DNA from: Olsenella intestinalis
GTDB taxonomy: Bacteria; Actinomycetota; Coriobacteriia; Coriobacteriales; Atopobiaceae
Assembly: GCF_023276655.1 (NCBI RefSeq)
Contig: NZ_JALGRK010000001.1
Coordinates: 1,361,514-1,425,513, forward strand
DNA length: 64,000 nt
Direction of reading: 5' to 3'
Position 1 is the stretch's first letter; each line of letters starts with the position of its first letter. The notes beneath the pieces were generated by a model that was given only the letters and a program-made list of their open reading frames with translations, was not told the DNA's origin and made no database searches. This document shows positions 50,270 through 59,804 of the stretch, piece by piece. A program made the position numbers and the translations under genes.

Positions 50270-53200
50270 ATGATACGCATGACTCCATCACGCAACGTGC
50301 GTCAGATTAGGGCGCGCGCCCGCCGGGCGCTTGCGTGTGCGCTCGCGGTCGTCCTTGCGGCTGCGCTCGTGCCCGACGCGCGGGCTCTCGCCGCAGGCAC
50401 CTACGACACCTTCGCCCCCGGCGAGGTGCCCGACTACATCCTGCGCTACGACGAGTCGCTCGGCGCCTACGTGATCGACATCGACGCCTGGAACCGACTC
50501 ACGCCCGAGCAGAAGGCCCTCTTCGACGTCGACTTCGTGATCGAGAACAACCAGACCACGGGCGAGACGCGCGTGGTCGAGAATGGCCAGGAGGGCTATC
50601 ACTTCGGCGCCGAGGACGGGCCCGAGTACGTCCCCGAGGAGGCGCCGTCAGACCCCGAGGCCGCCCGCCCCATCCTCGACGAGCCCGCCGAGAAGGGCGA
50701 CGCCACCTCGGCTCCCGCCGATTCCGGGGCTCAGCCCGCCTCGGTGGACCTCGCCAGCAAGCTGGGCGTCGCGTCTGCGCAGGGGGGTGCTCCCGACGAG
50801 AACGGCGAGCTTGCCGACGGCTCCGAGGGCGACGGGCCCGCGCTCGCGGGCGCGGCCGCCGAGGGTCCCGACGAGCTCTCAGAGCAGGAGGAGGGAGACT
50901 TCGTTGGCCTTGCGGCGGCGCTTGCGCAGGGCGAGTTCGGCTCGGGGCTCCTCCCGCAGGCCGCCGAGGGCTCCGACGTCACCAACTTCGGCTACACCGG
51001 TGCGATGCAGCCCTTCGTCGCGGACGCCTCCGCCGACTGGTCGGGTGACGCCCAGACGGGTGCCGAGCACGACGTCGGCTACTGGAAGCTCCAGGTCTAT
51101 GGCGCCCAGGGTGGCAGCGGCAACTCGAACGCCACCAAGGGCGGCTACGGCGGCTATGCCGAGGGCGTCGTGCGCCTCGAGGACGGCATGGGCCTGAGCG
51201 TCTACGTCGGAAGCCAGGGCAACGCGCCCGCCGCCGGCTGGAACGGCGGGGGACAGGGCTACTACGGCACCAAGGTCAAGTACAACCAGTACGGTTGCGG
51301 AGGCGGTGGCGCCACCGACGTCCGCATCGGGGGAGAGACCCTCTACAACCGCCTCATCGTCGCAGGCGGAGGCGGCGGCAGCTTCCGCGGTTACGCCGGA
51401 TACTGGAGCGGCTACCACCGTCGCACCGAGGGTCGCGGCGGCGACGGCGGCGGCGAGAGCGGCGGGCAGGGCCGTGCCGTGGCCTGGGCAAACCCGGGCG
51501 GCGGCGGTGGCACGCAGTACGCCGGCGGCGCAGGTGGCCAGGGTTCCAAGAAGTACGGATATGCCGGCACCTTCGGACAGGGGGCCGCGGCCCCCACGAG
51601 CGTCGGCAAGCCCGGCGCGGGCGGCGGTGGCGGCTGGTGGGGCGGCGGCTCTGGCGGCGGCGGCACCAAGAACGCCGGCAAGTACAAGGCAACGGCCGGT
51701 GGCGGAGGCTCCGGCTTCACCTACGTTGGCCAGGACATGAGCGAGCTCATCCCCGCGAGCGGCGCCTACCTGGTAGACCCCTCCTACGCGCTCATCGGTG
51801 CCTCCATGAAGGTCGGCCAGCGCTCGGGATCCGGCTATGCCACGATCACCCACCTCGCGTGGAACACGACCTTCGACGCCAATGACTCCCAGGGCACCAC
51901 TCGTGCCACGGGTGAGGGCAAGAGCCGCGACAAGACCTACGTCACGTCCAACGAAGGCACCACATACTATGCGGCCTACACGATCCCCGGCGACACTCCC
52001 GAGACCTGCGGCTACTCGAGGCCTGGCTACACCTTCGCGGGTTGGAACACGGCCCCCGACGGCTCGGGAGAGAGCTACACGGGCGAGCCGATGCTCATCT
52101 CCTCCGACATCGTGCTCTACGCGCAGTGGGAGCCCAACATCTACGAGGTTGCCCTCGACAACGCCGACGCGACCCAGCTCGGCACGTCGGTGGTCTTCGA
52201 GAAGTTCGACACGGGCCTCTTCGCAGACGCCTCGTGCGAGCATGCGCTTGCGCCCGAGTCGTTCTCGAAGCCCGTTCGCGCCTACAATGTCTCCTTCGAG
52301 CCCACGGGTGGACGCACTCCCTCAACCTCGCTCACGGCCGAGTACACCTTCAAGGGTTACTACACCGAGGCGGGCGGTGCCGGCACGAAGATGATCGACG
52401 CAGCGGGCGCCCCCACGGGCGACTTCGGTGTGACCACCATCTACGACGAGGGCGCGACCCTGCATGCCGACTGGACGTCCGGCTCCGTCACGCTGCCGGC
52501 ACCCACGCGCGACGGCTACTCCTTCGAGGGGTGGTACGCGAGTTCCGATGGCGGCGCGACCCTCGGCGAGCGCATCGGCGGCGCGGGGGAGCCCTACACG
52601 CCCTCCTCGGACGTCACGCTCTACGCCCGCTGGGTGCCGCTCATCTATCGCGTCGACCTTGACAACGCCGGCGCCTACGACAGCCAGTCCGGCGCAATCT
52701 CCGACTACGACGCCGCACACGCCGCGGGCATGGGCACGGGGAGCGTCTTCGAACAGTATGCGACGAACATCCTCGACGCGGACGGACGCGACGCCTCGGG
52801 CGCGCCGCTTGGCTCGCCCATAGACTCCGTGACCGCCCCCAAGCAGGTCTACCAGGTGCGCTACGAGCACATGACGGGCACCGACACGCCGTCGCCCGCC
52901 CTTCCTGCCGCCCAGACCTCCTCCTATGCGTTCAAGGGCTACTTCACGGCCGAGTCGGGCGGCACCAAGCTCATCGACGGCTGCGAGGGCGGCGGCCGTG
53001 CCGCGCTCACGGACGCCCTCAAGGCGGGAGACCTCTTCCTCTCCGACACGACCCTGCACGCCCAGTGGGACCAGTCCAGCGTCACCCTTCCCGAGATGGC
53101 TCACTGGGAGGGTCATAAGTTCGCCGGCTGGGGCACCCAGCCCTCGGGCAGCCTCACCTTCCTGCGCGAGGGGCAGTCCTACACGCCCGTCTTCGACGAG

Positions 53201-55915
53201 TCCCGCGGCACGGGGGACGCGACCCTCTACGCCTACTGGAAGATCAACACCTACGCCATCGACTACTTCGGCGTGGAGGAGGCCGTCGGCTTCAACCCGC
53301 CCGGTGCCGTTGCCACCGGCGAGGAGGACACCGGCGTCAAGTACAACGTCACCTTCACGGTCCCCAACCCCGTGCGCCCCGGCTACGAGTTCATCGGGTG
53401 GCGCATCGAGGACATGGACGACATCGAGCACACCATCCAGGGCGAGAAGACCCATGACACGACCTTCGAGGTCACCAAGGCTAATGGCAGGCTCTCGCCG
53501 GCTGGTACCTCCCTTTGCAACCTGCGCGAGGACGACGGCGTCCTCAAGATGACGGCACTGTGGCAGCCCAAGGTCTACCCCGTGACCCTTGACGACACGG
53601 GCGGCGCGGGCGGCTCGGGCACCGTCTTCGAGGAGTACGCGACCAACGTCTGGAAGACGCGCAGCGGCACCGAGGGCGCCTACACCTATGCGGATCCCCT
53701 GCACCACGCCACGGAAACCGCCGAGAAGGGCACGGTCTCCGTCCCCGCCAAGTCGCGCTCCGTCGCCTGGCGCCTGGACTCCGTCCTCGACGGCGAGACG
53801 CTCGCGCCGGACACCTCGCATGCGACCATGGACGGCGGCGCCATGCGCCAGACCGACACGGCCGACTATCGGTTCCTCGGCTACTTCGACCGCGCCCAGG
53901 CGGGCATCATGCTCGTGGACGATCGCGGCTCGGTCGCGCAGGACGCCTTCGCCACCACGCTCTTCGAGGGGGACGGCGAGCACCGCATCTTCGCGCAGTG
54001 GGAGAACCCGGGCGTCAAGCTTCCCCTCATTGACGGCGTGCCGTACCTGCGCCACATCGGCTGGAACACGGCTCCCGACGGCTCGGGCGACTCGCTGCTC
54101 CCGGGAGACACCTTCTATCCCGAGGCTGTCGAGCCCACGCCGCTCTATGCCCAGTGGGACAAGCCGACCTACCCGGTGACCTACGACGCCAACGGCGGCG
54201 TCGGAGCACCCGCCCCGGGAGTCAAGAGCCACAACGTCGACCTCGCGGTCACGACCGACGCACCCACCTGGGGACTCGAGTACTACCCGGGCCCGATTCT
54301 CGACTTCGACGTCAACTGCACGCCCGGCGAGGGCCAGAGCGCCTCGACCGGCGTCGCCGGCGACCACATGGCCACCGTCATCACGCGCACCCATGACTTC
54401 GTCTCGTGGAACACCGAGCGCAAGGGCGGCGGCACCACGTTCGCGCCCGGCGCGGCATATGCGGCCAACGCCGCGGCGACGCTCTGCGCCCAGTGGAAGG
54501 TCACCGACACCGTGGGTGCCGTCCAGCTGCCGCAGGCCACGCGCACCGGCTACACCTTCGACGGCTGGTACACGAGCTCCGACGGCGGCGCGACCCTCGA
54601 CACGCGCGTCGGCGACGAGGCCGGGCGCTACGCTCCTCTCGCCAACGAGACCCTCTACGCCAAGTGGGTGCCCAACGCCTACAAGGTCGCCTTCCACGAC
54701 GGCGACGCCACGCTGGGGGAGAGGAGCCTCACCTACGACTCGGCGGCGCCGCTTCTGACCGGCGTGCGCCAGGGCCCGGGCACGATCTCGGCCAACGAGC
54801 TCACCGCCACGCGCGAGGGCTGGACCTTCGCGGGCTGGGAGAGCCGTCCGGGCGGCTTCGAGGTCGCCTACCAGGCCGCCGAGGAGGTCGTCAACCTCAC
54901 CGACGCGCCTGCGGGAACGGTCGACCTCTACGCGCTCTGGCAGCGTGACGTGACCTTCGTCGGCGGCGTCGAGGGCGAGCTTTCGCCCACGTCGGAGTCG
55001 GCCGCCGCGCCCTCCGGCGACGCCGGTCGCATCCGCACCCAGGCCGACCAGGCCGCCACGGACGCCGTCACCATCCGCCAGCTCGGCGACGCGAGCGGAT
55101 CAACGTCCGTCACCGCGCCCCAGATCGCCGCGATCGACGGCTGGGACGCCGCCGGTTGGCTGCCCTCGACCTCGGCCACCGCGGCGAGCGTCGCGCTCGC
55201 GGGCGAGACCTTCGTCCCGACCGACGTCGCGACCTTCTACGCCGGCCACGCCCGCCAGGTCGAGCTCGCCTACGACGGCAACGGCGCGAGCTTTGGCGAG
55301 ACCGCGCCCTCGCTCGACACCCAGCGCTACAACGTCTCGGGCGACATCACCACGCCGGCGCTCGTGCTCGCCCCCAACGGCTTCACGCGCGACGACTTCT
55401 ACTTCGACAAGTGGAGCATGGGCAACCCCGCCGAGACCGTCCACGACTGGACCCCGCAGGTGGAGGAGGCGCCCCGCGCCACGGCGCTGGCCGAGTGGGC
55501 ATCGCTCGACGACGTCGTGCCCGCCGGCTACTACACCATCAACTACGACCCCAACGGCGCCTCGGGCCACATGGACTCGCGCACCGTCGAGTACGCCGAC
55601 GCCGTCAACCTCGACGCGCCGACCTTCACGCTCGAGGGCGCGACCTTCAAGGGCTGGAACACGGCACCCGACGGAACCGGCGAGTTCTTCGACGACGGCG
55701 AGCTCGTCGCCATGCTCGCCAAGCCCAACGAGTCGATCACGCTCTACGCCCGCTGGAACCTGCCCGCGCGCGCCGTCCCCACCGACGTCGACGCGCAGGA
55801 CGGCTCCGACACGCCCAAGACCTCCGACCCCACGACGCTGGCCGCTCCGCTCGCGCTCCTGCTAGCGGGGGCCGCGCTCGCGGTCATCGGGGTGCGCAGG
55901 CGCAGGCGCGAGTAG
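50270..55915 (+). CDS. Giant (1881 aa) surface protein: glycine-rich domain plus InlB/Flg_new-type repeats, sortase-like C-terminus
   Basis: Signal peptide; GAQGGSGNSNATKGGYGGYAEG...GGGGATDVRIGGETLYNRLIVAGGGGGS (Gly_rich, ALK-like); YTFAGWNTAPDGSG repeats; TPKTSD + TM + RRRRRE. Confidence 0.9.
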   Translation: MIRMTPSRNVRQIRARARRALACALAVVLAAALVPDARALAAGTYDTFAPGEVPDYILRYDESLGAYVIDIDAWNRLTPEQKALFDVDFVIENNQTTGETRVVENGQEGYHFGAEDGPEYVPEEAPSDPEAARPILDEPAEKGDATSAPADSGAQPASVDLASKLGVASAQGGAPDENGELADGSEGDGPALAGAAAEGPDELSEQEEGDFVGLAAALAQGEFGSGLLPQAAEGSDVTNFGYTGAMQPFVADASADWSGDAQTGAEHDVGYWKLQVYGAQGGSGNSNATKGGYGGYAEGVVRLEDGMGLSVYVGSQGNAPAAGWNGGGQGYYGTKVKYNQYGCGGGGATDVRIGGETLYNRLIVAGGGGGSFRGYAGYWSGYHRRTEGRGGDGGGESGGQGRAVAWANPGGGGGTQYAGGAGGQGSKKYGYAGTFGQGAAAPTSVGKPGAGGGGGWWGGGSGGGGTKNAGKYKATAGGGGSGFTYVGQDMSELIPASGAYLVDPSYALIGASMKVGQRSGSGYATITHLAWNTTFDANDSQGTTRATGEGKSRDKTYVTSNEGTTYYAAYTIPGDTPETCGYSRPGYTFAGWNTAPDGSGESYTGEPMLISSDIVLYAQWEPNIYEVALDNADATQLGTSVVFEKFDTGLFADASCEHALAPESFSKPVRAYNVSFEPTGGRTPSTSLTAEYTFKGYYTEAGGAGTKMIDAAGAPTGDFGVTTIYDEGATLHADWTSGSVTLPAPTRDGYSFEGWYASSDGGATLGERIGGAGEPYTPSSDVTLYARWVPLIYRVDLDNAGAYDSQSGAISDYDAAHAAGMGTGSVFEQYATNILDADGRDASGAPLGSPIDSVTAPKQVYQVRYEHMTGTDTPSPALPAAQTSSYAFKGYFTAESGGTKLIDGCEGGGRAALTDALKAGDLFLSDTTLHAQWDQSSVTLPEMAHWEGHKFAGWGTQPSGSLTFLREGQSYTPVFDESRGTGDATLYAYWKINTYAIDYFGVEEAVGFNPPGAVATGEEDTGVKYNVTFTVPNPVRPGYEFIGWRIEDMDDIEHTIQGEKTHDTTFEVTKANGRLSPAGTSLCNLREDDGVLKMTALWQPKVYPVTLDDTGGAGGSGTVFEEYATNVWKTRSGTEGAYTYADPLHHATETAEKGTVSVPAKSRSVAWRLDSVLDGETLAPDTSHATMDGGAMRQTDTADYRFLGYFDRAQAGIMLVDDRGSVAQDAFATTLFEGDGEHRIFAQWENPGVKLPLIDGVPYLRHIGWNTAPDGSGDSLLPGDTFYPEAVEPTPLYAQWDKPTYPVTYDANGGVGAPAPGVKSHNVDLAVTTDAPTWGLEYYPGPILDFDVNCTPGEGQSASTGVAGDHMATVITRTHDFVSWNTERKGGGTTFAPGAAYAANAAATLCAQWKVTDTVGAVQLPQATRTGYTFDGWYTSSDGGATLDTRVGDEAGRYAPLANETLYAKWVPNAYKVAFHDGDATLGERSLTYDSAAPLLTGVRQGPGTISANELTATREGWTFAGWESRPGGFEVAYQAAEEVVNLTDAPAGTVDLYALWQRDVTFVGGVEGELSPTSESAAAPSGDAGRIRTQADQAATDAVTIRQLGDASGSTSVTAPQIAAIDGWDAAGWLPSTSATAASVALAGETFVPTDVATFYAGHARQVELAYDGNGASFGETAPSLDTQRYNVSGDITTPALVLAPNGFTRDDFYFDKWSMGNPAETVHDWTPQVEEAPRATALAEWASLDDVVPAGYYTINYDPNGASGHMDSRTVEYADAVNLDAPTFTLEGATFKGWNTAPDGTGEFFDDGELVAMLAKPNESITLYARWNLPARAVPTDVDAQDGSDTPKTSDPTTLAAPLALLLAGAALAVIGVRRRRRE

Positions 55916-55938
55916 GCGCATTGCGGCCGTGGCCGCCC

Positions 55939-55994
55939 GGGCGCTGGGCTCGAACGTCGCGCCTGCGGCGCGAACTCGCCCAGTACCCGGGTGG
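55939..55994. repeat. Structured intergenic repeat, copy B (downstream of the giant gene pair)
   Basis: See copy A at 40161-40216; same orientation. Confidence 0.8.
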
Positions 55995-56169
55995 GCCACG
56001 CCGGGCATCTGTCTGCACGTCCCGCGTGTCGTGGCGTGACCGTTCTGTTTCATCCTGGCGTACGGGAGCGCACATCTCGGTTGCCGGTTTGCTTGCGTGC
56101 GTGCACGGTGGGGCTTCGGGTCGTACAATCGACGTGTCATCTGGCAATCGATTGGCTATCATTTCTGAT

Positions 56170-56907
56170 ATGAGAATCGCAATCGCAGAAGACAACCTGT
56201 ACGACATGCGTGACCTTCGGACCTTGCTCGATCACTTCCTTTCGGTCCGCGGGGTGGCTGCCACTGTCGACGCGTTCCGGACCGCCGACGACTTCATCGC
56301 CACGCTCGACTCTCAGCGCTATGACCTCGCTCTTCTCGACTGCTACCTCGACGAGGCGGGGATGGTGCCCGACCCCGACGCGAAGACCGGCCTCGACGCC
56401 GCCCGTGCCATCCGCGAGCGCGACGGCGAGTGCGCCATCATCTTCATCACCTCGAGCCGCGACTTCGCCGTCGAGAGCTACGAGGTCCAGGCGCACGGGT
56501 ACCTGCTCAAGCCGGTCGCCTACGACGAGCTGTCTGCGGTGCTCGACCGCTACTTCGCCCAGCGCACGCCCTGGAGGAAGGTGACGCTCGGCGGCGCCTC
56601 CTTCGACCCGGGCACGCTTCTCTGGGCCCGCTCGGCGGGGCACTACCTCGACATCCATACGACCGACGGCAAGCCCCAGCGTGTTAGGGCGACGTTCGCG
56701 CAGGCGGAGGGCGAGCTCACGGGTCTGAGGCAGTTCTACTCGCCCGCCCGCGGCTACCTGGTCAACCTCGACATGGTCGAGCGTCTGGACGGCTCGGACC
56801 TCGTCCTTAGGGGAGGAGAGCGTGTGCCCGTGAGCCGACGCAACCTCGTGCAGGCGCGCGCCGCGTGGTCCGACTGGGTTGCCAGGCGCGAGGGGCGATC
56901 GATCTAG
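56170..56907 (+). CDS. LytTR-family response regulator
   Basis: MRIAIAEDN receiver, LALLDCYLDE acceptor Asp, YLLKPVAYDEL; C-terminal LytTR FYSPARGYLVNLDMVERLDGSDLVLRGGERVPVSRR. Confidence 0.93.
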   Translation: MRIAIAEDNLYDMRDLRTLLDHFLSVRGVAATVDAFRTADDFIATLDSQRYDLALLDCYLDEAGMVPDPDAKTGLDAARAIRERDGECAIIFITSSRDFAVESYEVQAHGYLLKPVAYDELSAVLDRYFAQRTPWRKVTLGGASFDPGTLLWARSAGHYLDIHTTDGKPQRVRATFAQAEGELTGLRQFYSPARGYLVNLDMVERLDGSDLVLRGGERVPVSRRNLVQARAAWSDWVARREGRSI

Positions 56908-56909
56908 CC

Positions 56910-58253
56910 ATGGTGAGCCTTGCGAACATCCTCCTTTCGGTGAGCACCGAGCTGGTCATGGTCCCGACGGCCTACCTGACGCTCGCCCCCATGCGCTTCT
57001 CGGAGTGGATCTCGGGCAAGGCGTTCGCGTTCCTCATGGCGCTCTCGGTCGTCGGCGGGGTGGGCTGCGGCGTCGCCTACGCCCTCGTGCCGAGCGTTCG
57101 GCTCGCGCTCTTCGTCTCGTCGAGCCTCGTGTCGCTTCTCATCCTGGTGCGGGTGAGCAGGATACGCCTGCGGTCGATCCTCTACATCTTCTTTACCGCG
57201 GAGTTCTTCATCTGCTCCGTCAGGATCCTGGCCGGCATCGCAAGCTTCTGCCTGAGGCCCTCGAGCTATCAGGGTGGGGTCCCCTCGTGGGAGGCCCATG
57301 TCATCATGTGGGCCCTGCTGATCCTGTTCACCCTCGTGTTCCGCCCGGTCTTCATCGAGCGCATCTCCTTCATCATCGAGAACTGCGAGAGCGGCCGCGC
57401 CCCCGATACGCTGTGGCGCTTCGGCTGGCTCCTTCCCTTTTCCTGCTACCTCGTCGTCGTGCTCGCCCTTGACACGGCGCCCGACCAGATCGCGAGCGCC
57501 AGCCAGCTCGCGTTGACGCTGTTCCTGCAGGTCGTCCTCCTGCTGCTCTACTACACGATCGTCGACTTCGAGTATCGGCTCATGCGCAGCGCCCGCGACG
57601 TCGAGGAGAACCTCAACCGCCAGCACCTCCTGAGCCTGCAGCTGCAGCAGAACTCGATCATGAAGGACCGCATCGAGCAGGCACGACGCGCCCGCCACGA
57701 CCTCCGCCACTTCAGGGGGGTCGTCGGCATGTACGCGCGAGAGGGCGACCTCGACGGCCTCGTGGAGTATCTCGGCGAGCTCGACGCCATCTCGGACGAC
57801 GACCCCCTGGTCTGGTGCGAGAACCAGGTCGTGAACGCCATTGTCGGGCACTACGTCTCCAAGGCCCGTGCCCTCGGCGCCGACGTCAAGGTCGAGGCCT
57901 CCGTCCCCGAGGATCTCCCGCTCTCCGAGATCGCCCTCACCACCGTCGTCGGCAACGTGCTCGAGAACGCGGTCACCGCCCTCGAGCATGCCAAGGGGGA
58001 GGGCGACGTGCGCCTTGCGATGTCGGTGGTGATCTCCGTTCGCGACAACTCCCAGTTCACCCTCGACGTGAAGAACACGTACGCCGGCAAGATCCTGCGA
58101 AACGGGCAGGGGAGGCTCCTCTCGACCAAGCATGAGGGCGTCGGCGTGGGCACCGCGAGCGTCATCGCCCTGGCCGAGCAGGCCGGCGGCTTCGCTCGCT
58201 TCGGGAGCGAGGGCGGGCTCTTCCGTTCCTTCGTCCTGCTGCCGCTCTCGTAG
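56910..58253 (+). CDS. GHKL-type sensor histidine kinase (AgrC/HPK10-like)
   Basis: Multiple TM segments; ARHDLRHFRGVV H-box; VVGNVLENAVTALEHA N-box; GVGTASVIALAEQAGGFARFG. Confidence 0.9.
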   Translation: MVSLANILLSVSTELVMVPTAYLTLAPMRFSEWISGKAFAFLMALSVVGGVGCGVAYALVPSVRLALFVSSSLVSLLILVRVSRIRLRSILYIFFTAEFFICSVRILAGIASFCLRPSSYQGGVPSWEAHVIMWALLILFTLVFRPVFIERISFIIENCESGRAPDTLWRFGWLLPFSCYLVVVLALDTAPDQIASASQLALTLFLQVVLLLLYYTIVDFEYRLMRSARDVEENLNRQHLLSLQLQQNSIMKDRIEQARRARHDLRHFRGVVGMYAREGDLDGLVEYLGELDAISDDDPLVWCENQVVNAIVGHYVSKARALGADVKVEASVPEDLPLSEIALTTVVGNVLENAVTALEHAKGEGDVRLAMSVVISVRDNSQFTLDVKNTYAGKILRNGQGRLLSTKHEGVGVGTASVIALAEQAGGFARFGSEGGLFRSFVLLPLS

Positions 58254-58373
58254 GGACTCCGTCACAACGGAAAACTTTTATATGCAAGGCGCCGTCTTGC
58301 CCTCTTCGAGCTTGCGTTTGCGCATGCGTCGCCTGCACGGTTCTGGTTCTTTTCTGGCATCTTTGTGACCTGC

Positions 58374-58428
58374 TGGCGCGAGCGGTGCCGAAATCTGGCA
58401 CGAACGGCACCTTTTTGGCACGAACGGT
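58374..58428. promoter_or_regulatory. Candidate LytTR operator: three direct TGGCRCGARCGGY repeats
   Basis: tggcgcgagcggt (58374), tggcacgaacggc (58396), tggcacgaacggt (58416); complement ACCGTTCGT fits LytTR consensus [TA][AC][CA]GTTN[AG][TC]. Confidence 0.6.
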
Positions 58429-58527
58429 CACCTTCGCCGCACATCTCGAAGCCCACCCACGCCGAGAATAAAAAACTGAGTATTTGTGTCTCGCCCATGA
58501 GCGAAGACGACGAGGGAGGTGGAAGAC

Positions 58528-59685
58528 ATGTTCGTGCCCGAGACGTGGATGGCCGTCGACGCCATCTCCGCGTGCATCATGATCGTGCTGGCCGTGGCCT
58601 CGCGCGACGGGTCCGTGCTGCGCGAGCGCCAGCGCAGGGTCTTCCGCTATGCGCTCGTGGTCTTCCTCCTCTTTACCGCCATGGACGCCCTCGTCCACCT
58701 CACGGGCGTCGACCCCGTCGTCTCGCTCGGCCTCGCCTACGCATCCCACGTCTTCACCGCCGTGTGCGTGCTCTCGTGCCTGGTCTATGCGGCCACCTGC
58801 GTCGAGCGCCGCCAGGGCATCCCCATGGTGCTCGCCGTCATGCTCGTCGTCTTCGGCGTAGCCGACGTCGTGCTGCTCGCGCTCAACGCCTCCTTCGGCT
58901 GGCTGTTCGTCGCGACCCCCGGTGGCGGCTACGAGCAGGGCTGGGCCTGGTGGGGCCAGGCGGCCTACCTTGCCCTGTGCGTCATGGCGACCGCAGTCTA
59001 CTACGCGGCAGCCCGCGTCCGCGTCAACCGCCGCACCTCGCGCTCGCTGCTCGCGTTCGTCGCGATCCTCCTGGCCGGCATCGGCTGCCAGCTCCTCGTG
59101 GCCCAGGTCATGGTGCTCCCGGCCTTCTTCGCCCTCGCGGCGCTCGTTCGCTATGCGGACGACCAGGTCGAGGCCCTCAAACTCGACTACCTCACCGGCC
59201 TCTCCAACCGCGTGGCCCTCGACGCGAAGCTCTCGCGCCTCGTCGCCAACGGCTACTCGTTCGGTTGCCTCTACATCGAGGTCGACGACTTCTCCCACGT
59301 CGTCGAGAGCCGTGGTCGCGTGGCCGCCGACGCCCTGCTCGCAGAGTTCGCGGCCATGCTCTCCGGCTGCTTCCGCATCAACGACACCATCGCCCGCTAC
59401 TCGGACGGCAGCTTCTTCGTCGTGATCGAGTCCTGCGACGAGCAGATCCTCTCCTCGATCTCCTCCCGCGTCGCCGGCGTCGTGGCGCGCCGCGCGGCCG
59501 ACGGCACCCTGTCGTATCCCGTCGAGGCCTCCATCGGCTCGGCGGTCTTCGAGCACACCGACCTTCCCGACGAGCTCGACGCCGCGGCATGCGACGCCGC
59601 GCTCGTCTCGTACCTCGCCCGCCTCGAGGAGGCGGTCCAGTCCGACCGCGAGCAGAGGAGGATCCTGCGCGAGAACGCCCTTTGA
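58528..59685 (+). CDS. Multi-TM protein with degenerate GGDEF domain
   Basis: N-terminal ~7 hydrophobic segments; LDYLTGLSNRVALDAKL...RYSDGSFFVVIE where RxGGDEF is expected. Confidence 0.85.
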   Translation: MFVPETWMAVDAISACIMIVLAVASRDGSVLRERQRRVFRYALVVFLLFTAMDALVHLTGVDPVVSLGLAYASHVFTAVCVLSCLVYAATCVERRQGIPMVLAVMLVVFGVADVVLLALNASFGWLFVATPGGGYEQGWAWWGQAAYLALCVMATAVYYAAARVRVNRRTSRSLLAFVAILLAGIGCQLLVAQVMVLPAFFALAALVRYADDQVEALKLDYLTGLSNRVALDAKLSRLVANGYSFGCLYIEVDDFSHVVESRGRVAADALLAEFAAMLSGCFRINDTIARYSDGSFFVVIESCDEQILSSISSRVAGVVARRAADGTLSYPVEASIGSAVFEHTDLPDELDAAACDAALVSYLARLEEAVQSDREQRRILRENAL

Positions 59686-59804
59686 GCCATCCCCGGCGAG
59701 CCGGGGGTTGCCCAAACGACGCTCTCACCAAGAAAAGAGACGTCTGACCTAGTGCCAGGGGTGTTCGGAGGACACCCCTGTAGTAGTGGAAAGGTGTGGC
59801 AACC

